A stretch of DNA of 6,331 nt from Ktedonobacterales bacterium (lineage in GTDB: Bacteria > Chloroflexota > Ktedonobacteria > Ktedonobacterales > JADMIN01). The DNA lies in contig JANWHL010000099.1 in assembly GCA_025450405.1 (NCBI GenBank), positions 1 to 6,331 of the forward strand, given 5' to 3'. Shown in pieces: positions 1 to 4,381 of the stretch. Numbering within the stretch: position 1 is the stretch's first letter; the number at the start of each line of letters is the position of its first letter. The translations under genes were made by a program, and so were the position numbers. Under the pieces are notes generated by a model. The model worked only from the letters and a program-made list of their open reading frames with translations. It did no database searches and had not been told where the DNA came from.

Positions 1-1291
1 ATTCGGGCGGGTAGAGCAGCTCGTTCCAGACATCCGGCCCGACGGCCGGCTTGTTGGGCGGCGCGGGGACGAACTTGTTCCAGGTGTTGGGGGCCGTGCC
101 GCCGGGCGTGCCCACGCTGCCGGTGAGGACCTGAAGGAACCAGAGGGCACGGGCCACCTGCCAGCCCCCCAGATTGCCGGCGCTGGCGGCGCGCCAGGTG
201 TGCGAGGCGAAGGCGGAGCCAGCCTGGCCAACCAGCCGCGCGATCTCGACGATCTGCTCCGCCGGGACGCCGCTCTCGGCGGCGGCGAACTCGGGCGTGT
301 ACTCGGCGTAGACCGCGCGCAGGACCTCCACGAACTGGTCGAACGTGACCGGCTCGCCGGGGCGCTCGGCCCGCAGATACGCCTCCCAGTTGGTCCAGCG
401 CCGCACGTATTCGCGGTCGAAGAGTCCCTCGTCGAGGAGGACCTTGGCCATGGCGAGCAGCACGGCGGCCTCGCTACCGGGCTGAGTGGGCAGCCAGTAG
501 TCCGCCATGCTGGCGGTGTTCGAGAGTCGCGGGTCCATGACCGCGATCTTGGCGCCCTTCATTTTGCCCTCGATGATGCGCTGCGCCTGGGGATTGAAGT
601 AGTGGCCGGTCTCGAGGTGCGCGCTGATGAGCAGGATGAAGCGGGCGTTGGCGTGGTCGGGCGAGGGGCGGTCGGCGCCGGACCAGATAGAGTAGCCGAA
701 GCGCGCCGCGGAGGAGCAGACGTTGGTGTGGCTGTTGTGGGCATCCACGCCCCAGGCGCCCAGCACGCGCTCCATGTAGCCGTCGTGGCCGGGGCGGCCG
801 ACATGGTACATGATCTCGTCGCGCCGCCCCTCGGTGATAGCCGCGCGGATCCTGGCGGCGAAGGTATCGAGCACCTCGTCCCAGGTCGTGCGCTCCCAGC
901 CGCCCTCGCCGCGCGGGCCGACGCGCTTCATGGGATAGAGGACGCGGCCGGGGTCGTCGATCTGGTTGATGGTGGCGGGGCCCTTGGCGCAGTTGCGGCC
1001 ACGGCTGGCGGGATGGTACGGATTGCCTTCGAGCTTGCGGATTCGGCCGGTGTCTTTATCGATGTACGCGAGCAGGCCGCATGCCGCCTCGCAGTTGAAG
1101 CAGACGGTGGGGATGATGCGGTAGTGGCGCTCGACGCGGCGCGGCCACGCCTTGGCGTCCAGCTCGGTCCAATCGTCCCAGCGCTCCTGCGGCGGGCACG
1201 AGGCCAGCTCGCGCGTCTCGAACGGCTTGCCGCTGGGGGCGATTTCGCCCGCGGTGGCCGATGGCCGTGCCGGGGTCTGTGGATGGCCCAT
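1..1291 (-). CDS. Molybdopterin oxidoreductase catalytic subunit (CISM/DMSO-reductase superfamily), 3' end cut by window
   Basis: Reading the minus strand from the ATG at 1289-1291 gives 430 uninterrupted residues that run off the window, so roughly the N-terminal half of a usual 700-1000-residue subunit is seen. A [4Fe-4S] motif is present as C64-x2-C67-x3-C71 and C101, in the contexts VCFNCEAACG and NCAKG; K103 is the lysine expected between cluster and pterin. The likely Mo ligand is C192 in HTNVCSSAARFG. A Cys ligand fits the Psr/Phs/Ttr/Soe/Nap-like groups, not DmsA (Ser) or NarG (Asp), and there is no Cys-His pair as in formate dehydrogenases. Residues 214-300 (FILLISAHLETGHYFNP; VMDPRLSNTASMADYWLP) match the dinucleotide-binding region of the family. 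No twin-arginine signal is seen before the first cluster, so a cytoplasmic location is inferred. The start is set by AAGGAG seven bases upstream. It is the last gene visible of the minus-strand operon, 70 bases after the fused Fe-S/NrfD gene. The substrate (polysulfide, thiosulfate, tetrathionate, sulfite or other) cannot be told. Confidence 0.9.
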   Translation of the reverse strand, partial: MGHPQTPARPSATAGEIAPSGKPFETRELASCPPQERWDDWTELDAKAWPRRVERHYRIIPTVCFNCEAACGLLAYIDKDTGRIRKLEGNPYHPASRGRNCAKGPATINQIDDPGRVLYPMKRVGPRGEGGWERTTWDEVLDTFAARIRAAITEGRRDEIMYHVGRPGHDGYMERVLGAWGVDAHNSHTNVCSSAARFGYSIWSGADRPSPDHANARFILLISAHLETGHYFNPQAQRIIEGKMKGAKIAVMDPRLSNTASMADYWLPTQPGSEAAVLLAMAKVLLDEGLFDREYVRRWTNWEAYLRAERPGEPVTFDQFVEVLRAVYAEYTPEFAAAESGVPAEQIVEIARLVGQAGSAFASHTWRAASAGNLGGWQVARALWFLQVLTGSVGTPGGTAPNTWNKFVPAPPNKPAVGPDVWNELLYPPE

Positions 1292-1298
1292 GGTGGTG

Positions 1299-1304
1299 CT
1301 CCTT
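1299..1304 (-). promoter_or_regulatory. Shine-Dalgarno site of the molybdopterin subunit
   Basis: On the minus strand AAGGAG lies seven bases before the ATG at 1289-1291. It fixes this start; the frame stays open upstream but only through the C-rich repeat, with no other good start nearby. Confidence 0.8.
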
Positions 1305-1310
1305 GGTGGC

Positions 1311-1353
1311 CCCCCTCTCCCGCCACGGCGGGGGAAGGGTCGGGGGAGGGGGC
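1311..1353. repeat. GC-rich hairpin element inside the operon (copy 1), G-quadruplex-capable
   Basis: Between the two enzyme genes lies a hairpin: arms 1316-1323 and 1328-1335 (8 pairs including one G-T, loop CACG), extended after one mismatch by 1312-1314 with 1337-1339. It is followed on the plus strand by G-runs at 1330-1334, 1337-1339, 1342-1346 and 1348-1352 with loops of 2, 2 and 1 bases, a canonical quadruplex pattern on the template strand of the operon. The architecture (C-rich arm, tetraloop, G-rich arm, then G-run tail) is shared with the element at 4008-4046. I infer a dispersed REP-like intergenic repeat; that it attenuates or stabilises the operon mRNA is speculation. There is no U-run on the minus strand, so it is not a standard intrinsic terminator. 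Confidence 0.6.
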
Positions 1354-1361
1354 AATGATGG

Positions 1362-3044
1362 CTAGCTGATTGGCACGGCCTGACCGGCGACGACGAAGCC
1401 GTGCTCGTAGGCGACGAGGCCGACCAGCGTGGCAAGCGCGGCGAGCGCCAGCCAGGCGGGGGCGGAGGTGGCGAGCGCGAGGCTGGTGAAGATCAGCGCG
1501 AGAACGATCCCGACGCCGACCGCGAGGCCCCAGAACAGATTGCGCAGCGCGCCCGCGAGCAGTACGTGCCCGGCGGCGGCGACATGGTGGTTGGTGTGAG
1601 GGACGAAGAGCTCGCTGGCGATCAGGACAGCGTGGGCGAGGATCGCCGCGAGGAGCACGCGCGCCAGCAGCCCCAGCGCGTCTGGACCGGAGCCGAGCGT
1701 CAGGCTCACTAGCGCGAGCACCCCGGCGCCGGCAAGCAGGGCCTGCACCAGCAGGTGCGGCAGCAGCAGCGGACTCTGCCAGAAGTCGCGCCCCTCGGCC
1801 TGGCCAAAGAGGAAGGCGGTGTAGCCGGCGGCGGCAGCCCCGGCCACGGCGGCGGGCCAGACCAGGACGCGCAAGAGGCCGACCCAGCCGAAGACCTCGC
1901 CGCCGAGCCAGAGCACGAGGAGCGCGCCGTAGAGGCCGAGGATCCAGGCGCCCCAGACCAGCCATGAGGTCCAGTTGGGTTTGGCGAGGAGATACCAGAA
2001 GCGCTCGGGGCGCTTGAGGTCGAGGACCAACAGGGCCAGCGTGGCGCCGAGGAAGACGATGCCCAGAATAGGGGCGGCGAGACCAAAGAGCGGGCGGTCT
2101 GGCGCGAGGCCCAGGCCGATGGCGAGCAGGGTGAGGAGGAAGACGCCGCCCGCGACCGATTTGGTGGCGAGGTAGGCGGAGACCATCGCGCCCCAGGGCC
2201 GGGCTTTGGGGATGTCGTAGTCCACCTGGGCGGCGCCGCGGAAGGTGCGGCGGTCCGTACGGGTGGGAGCTGCGGCCCGCGCGCGGCGGTCGAGGGCCAC
2301 GGCCTCGACAGTGGAGACGGGGGCCACTCCGGCGCCCACCAGGCCGAGGTTGACGCCCCGCGCGCCGTCGCCTCCGAGGGCGCGCATGGCGCTCGCGCGG
2401 GCGGGGGCCGCGGGCGCGACGGTGCCCTTCGCGGTGAGCCGCATGGGGCGCATGAACATGTAGAGGTCGGCGCTCGGGAGCGCCTCGGGATCAATGGCGT
2501 ACTCGTCGGCGCCGATGTAGTAGACGTTGGGGCCGGTGCCCTGCTCGGGCCGGCGCACGCGCACACTCTCGCGACCGACCAGGCGCGCGATCTGGCTCTC
2601 GGGGTCGTGCAGGTCGCCAGCGATGATGGCCTGCTCGGGGCAGACGACGACGCAGGCGGGCTGGAGACCCTGATCCACACGGTGCGCGCAGTAATTGCAC
2701 TTGGCCGCGGTGTGGTCGTTGGGGTCAATGTAGAGGGCGTCGTACGGGCACGCCTGCATGCAGCTCTTGCAGCCGATGCAGCGCTCGCGGTCGAAGTCCA
2801 CGATGCCGTCGGCGCGCTTGTAGAGCGCGCGCGTGGGGCAGATGGCGACGCAAGGGGCATCGTCGCAGTGGTTGCATCGATTGACGAGGAAGTGGCGGCG
2901 GGTGTTGGGGAACTCGCCCTTCTCGATGTATTTCACCCAGGTGCGGTAGACGCCGATGGGCATGTCGTGCTCGGCCTTGCAGGCGACCGTACAGGCATGG
3001 CAGCCAATGCATTTGCGCTGGTCGATGACGAAGCCGTACTTCAC
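1362..3044 (-). CDS. Fused four-cluster ferredoxin (PsrB-like) and NrfD/PsrC-like membrane subunit
   Basis: A 560-residue protein with two domains that are usually separate genes. Residues 1-200 are a PsrB/PhsB/TtrB-type ferredoxin carrying all 16 cysteines for four [4Fe-4S] clusters: C12/15/18/22, C57/60/65/69, C89/92/95/99 and C116/119/131/135. Residues 205-285 form an Ala/Arg-rich linker. Residues 285-555 are an NrfD-family domain with about eight hydrophobic helices (roughly 296-314, 322-342, 359-380, 386-412, 429-450, 456-480, 492-520, 527-548) and the family-like stretch LKRPERFWYLLAKPNW (343-358). In related complexes the B part relays electrons from the Mo subunit and the C part exchanges them with quinone. 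No signal peptide is seen, so the Fe-S domain probably faces the cytoplasm. Two GTG codons stand side by side; the one at 3042-3044 is preferred because GGAGG is six bases before it, against three for the GTG at 3045-3047 (561 residues). It lies between the DinB-like gene and the molybdopterin gene, same strand. Confidence 0.92.
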   Translation of the reverse strand: MKYGFVIDQRKCIGCHACTVACKAEHDMPIGVYRTWVKYIEKGEFPNTRRHFLVNRCNHCDDAPCVAICPTRALYKRADGIVDFDRERCIGCKSCMQACPYDALYIDPNDHTAAKCNYCAHRVDQGLQPACVVVCPEQAIIAGDLHDPESQIARLVGRESVRVRRPEQGTGPNVYYIGADEYAIDPEALPSADLYMFMRPMRLTAKGTVAPAAPARASAMRALGGDGARGVNLGLVGAGVAPVSTVEAVALDRRARAAAPTRTDRRTFRGAAQVDYDIPKARPWGAMVSAYLATKSVAGGVFLLTLLAIGLGLAPDRPLFGLAAPILGIVFLGATLALLVLDLKRPERFWYLLAKPNWTSWLVWGAWILGLYGALLVLWLGGEVFGWVGLLRVLVWPAAVAGAAAAGYTAFLFGQAEGRDFWQSPLLLPHLLVQALLAGAGVLALVSLTLGSGPDALGLLARVLLAAILAHAVLIASELFVPHTNHHVAAAGHVLLAGALRNLFWGLAVGVGIVLALIFTSLALATSAPAWLALAALATLVGLVAYEHGFVVAGQAVPIS

Positions 3045-3050
3045 CACTGG

Positions 3051-3055
3051 CCTCC
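3051..3055 (-). promoter_or_regulatory. Shine-Dalgarno site deciding between two GTG starts
   Basis: GGAGG on the minus strand is three bases from the first GTG (3045-3047) and six from the second (3042-3044). The normal spacing favours the second, giving an N-terminus MKYGFVIDQRKCIGC typical of the family. Confidence 0.65.
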
Positions 3056-3101
3056 CGCTCGCGCTTATTCACCGCCCAGCGAGCCGCATGTCGTCGCGCG
3101 C

Positions 3102-3584
3102 TCAGCCGGCGAGCGTCCGCTGGATGCTCTTCAGGTGGCCGGTGATATGAGCGATCAGGACGTGCCGGATCACCTGGTCGGCCGTGAGGGGCTGCTCGCC
3201 CCAAAGCGGCATGCTGCCGGAGCGCGCCAGCTGCTCGTCCGTAAGTCCCGCGACGAAGGCGCTCGCCTCGGCGCCAGCGGTGCGGACGAACTGGATCGTC
3301 TCATCTTGCGTCGGGTCGGTATGGCGGGCCGCCTGGCGGGCGTTGAGCGCGTCGATGTCGTCGTGCGTGAGGCCGGGCAGCGGCTCGCCCGCGACGAGGG
3401 CGCGGATCCAGTCGGCAACCGCCCTGTGGGCGCCGGCGACGTGATGCGCGACCACGCCAATGGGCCGCTCTTCGTCCACGCACGGCATCCGCCACTGCTC
3501 CGCGGTGCAGCCCTCCAGCACCACGATGAGGTCGTTGTTGGCCTGGTCGAAACGGGCGGCCAGGGTTTGCGCGCGCTCGCTCAT
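3102..3584 (-). CDS. DinB-fold protein (putative metal-dependent, DinB / MPI-N type)
   Basis: A 160-residue protein, the normal size for the DinB four-helix-bundle family. The expected metal triad can be read as H48 (in VVAHHVAGAHRAVADW) with H146 and H150 in an HxxxH pattern (HITGHLKSIQ) on the last helix. Members of this superfamily include DNA-damage-inducible proteins, thiol-dependent S-transferases and mycothiol-dependent maleylpyruvate isomerases; the substrate of this one cannot be assigned. The ATG at 3582-3584 is chosen because AAGGA stands nine bases upstream and the family homology begins there; the frame is open further upstream to 3914 but only through repetitive non-coding sequence. 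It is the first gene after the minus-strand candidate promoter and ends 57 bases before the Fe-S/NrfD gene, so co-transcription with the molybdoenzyme is likely, though a functional link is not shown. Confidence 0.85.
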   Translation of the reverse strand: MSERAQTLAARFDQANNDLIVVLEGCTAEQWRMPCVDEERPIGVVAHHVAGAHRAVADWIRALVAGEPLPGLTHDDIDALNARQAARHTDPTQDETIQFVRTAGAEASAFVAGLTDEQLARSGSMPLWGEQPLTADQVIRHVLIAHITGHLKSIQRTLAG

Positions 3585-3593
3585 GATTGCGCT

Positions 3594-3598
3594 TCCTT
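3594..3598 (-). promoter_or_regulatory. Shine-Dalgarno site of the DinB-like gene
   Basis: AAGGA on the minus strand, nine bases before the ATG at 3582-3584. It supports the 160-residue form over a 110-residue longer frame that runs through repeats. Confidence 0.65.
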
Positions 3599-3645
3599 CC
3601 CGCGTGTCGCTGTGAACATGGCAGCCGGCCACACCCGGCAAGCCT

Positions 3646-3675
3646 GGTATACCACGCCGACGAGAGATATCACAA
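3646..3675 (-). promoter_or_regulatory. Candidate sigma-70-type promoter of the minus-strand operon
   Basis: On the minus strand TTGTGA (3670-3675, 4 of 6 to consensus) and TATACC (3646-3651, 4 of 6) are separated by 18 bases. Transcription would start near 3638, leaving a leader of about 55 bases before the DinB-like gene. The -10 box lies inside the perfect palindrome TGGTATACCA (3645-3654). The call is by eye only. Confidence 0.4.
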
Positions 3676-3732
3676 AGCGGACACGGATGAGCGGAGAGAT
3701 TCACAATGAGGCGGGGTCCCCCCACTGGGGGC

Positions 3733-3812
3733 ACACAGAGGACACAGAGGGGACGGAGAGGGGGAGAGGACTTAACCGCCGAGGACGCCGAGAACGCGGA
3801 GAGGGCGCGGAG
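3733..3812. repeat. Degenerate 9-base-period purine-rich repeat
   Basis: Two perfect tandem ACACAGAGG units (3733-3741, 3742-3750) are followed by purine-rich sequence, then three imperfect 9-mers of the form NMCGCSGAG at 3775-3783, 3784-3792 and 3793-3801, with a fading copy to 3812. From general knowledge, this kind of repeat is scattered in intergenic DNA of many environmental bacteria and is often mis-called as small Arg/Gly/Glu-rich proteins. It is placed upstream of the DinB-like promoter; a role is unknown. Confidence 0.6.
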
Positions 3813-4007
3813 AGTATCGCCAGGATCGTCACCCAACGTCTCATGGGCCAACCGAACGGGAAACGGGTAGCGCCCACCTGGCCGCGCGCGCGGTTCCGTC
3901 CTCCAGTGCGCCACCCATTGACCACCCCCACCGGTCGTTAGCCGTGTCCTTCAGGGCGCCACCTCGCTTAGCGATCCACCCGCCCGTGGCCTCCACCCGT
4001 CACGGCT

Positions 4008-4046
4008 CCCCCTCGCCCCGCAGGGAGAGGGGGCCAGGGGGTGAGG
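4008..4046. repeat. GC-rich hairpin element (copy 2) in the divergent intergenic region
   Basis: Arms 4008-4014 and 4027-4033 pair perfectly over 7 bases. After one G/A mismatch, 4016-4018 pairs with 4023-4025 around the loop CGCA. The G-run tail 4036-4045 resembles the tail of the element at 1311-1353 (GGGGG, one or two bases, GAGG). The two are similar in layout, not identical. It is inferred to be another member of a dispersed hairpin repeat family. Confidence 0.55.
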
Positions 4047-4238
4047 ACCCAGCACGAGCACGGCACCGTAGTACGATAGTACCCGGCTCGCCGCCTGCTG
4101 AACGGTGGAGGTGGCGGGGAATCTACCAAGCGAGTGGGAGCGGTGAAGGGCGCGCGGGCTGGGCTGGTCTGGGCCCGCGTTCGGCGCCGCGCCGCGGCGA
4201 GGGGCGGCGAGCGACCGGGGAGACGCCGCCGCGTATGG

Positions 4239-4267
4239 TTGCGCTTCGGCTGGCGGACGCGTAAGAT
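4239..4267 (+). promoter_or_regulatory. Candidate promoter of the class A PBP gene
   Basis: TTGCGC (4239-4244, 3 of 6) and TAAGAT (4262-4267, 4 of 6) are separated by 17 bases. Transcription would start near 4274, giving a leader of about 108 bases. The leader contains a small stem (arms 4279-4284 and 4289-4294, loop CCTT) and a 10-base imperfect tandem repeat GACCGGCGCG/GACCGGCGTG at 4291-4310. Weak evidence, by eye. Confidence 0.3.
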
Positions 4268-4368
4268 GGCTGGTGTCTGGTCTCCCTTGGGACCGGCGCG
4301 GACCGGCGTGGCATCATGCCGGCGCGATGCGGTAGCGGCCGCTCCGTGGATGCTGTGGGGCGGTGGGT

Positions 4369-4373
4369 GGAGG
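4369..4373 (+). promoter_or_regulatory. Shine-Dalgarno site of the PBP gene
   Basis: GGAGG eight bases before the ATG at 4382-4384. It decides the start and shows that the long low-complexity N-terminal tail is probably translated; later ATG codons (for example 4418, 4790, 4982) lack an equally good site in the sequence I read. Confidence 0.75.
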
Positions 4374-4381
4374 TCTGCGGA

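Larger units (their letters stand above)
3585..4381. other. Divergent intergenic region, about 0.8 kb, no convincing gene
   Basis: Between the divergently oriented DinB-like and PBP genes no frame shows recognisable protein features. From left to right it holds the minus-strand promoter candidate (3646-3675), a short hairpin with arms 3719-3723 and 3727-3731 (loop ACT), a 9-base-period purine-rich repeat (3733-3812), unassigned sequence (3813-4007), a hairpin repeat (4008-4046), unassigned GC-rich sequence (4047-4238) and the PBP promoter candidate with its leader (4239-4381). The open frames crossing it translate to Arg/Pro/Gly-rich low-complexity sequence without ribosome sites. Confidence 0.7.

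Noticed and set aside
1311..1353. Hairpin considered as an intrinsic terminator of the BC gene
   Set aside because: No T-run follows the stem on the minus strand, and the A gene with its own ribosome site follows at once on the same strand.
200..1369. 389-residue open frame on the plus strand
   Set aside because: It lies antisense to the well-supported molybdopterin subunit, has low-complexity Ala/Gly/Val/Arg composition, no family motifs and no ribosome site; open antisense frames are expected at this GC content.
3585..3914. Upstream extension of the DinB-like frame (270-residue version)
   Set aside because: The extra 110 residues are the translated 9-base repeat and hairpin; the inner ATG at 3582-3584 has a ribosome site and begins the family match.
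2607..3941. 444-residue open frame on the plus strand
   Set aside because: It runs antisense to the ferredoxin domain and the DinB-like gene and through the 9-base repeat; the translation has no recognisable domain.
4054..4083. TAGTACGATAGTAC region considered as a promoter or operator
   Set aside because: No adequate -35 box at a suitable distance and the repeat is too short to separate from chance.
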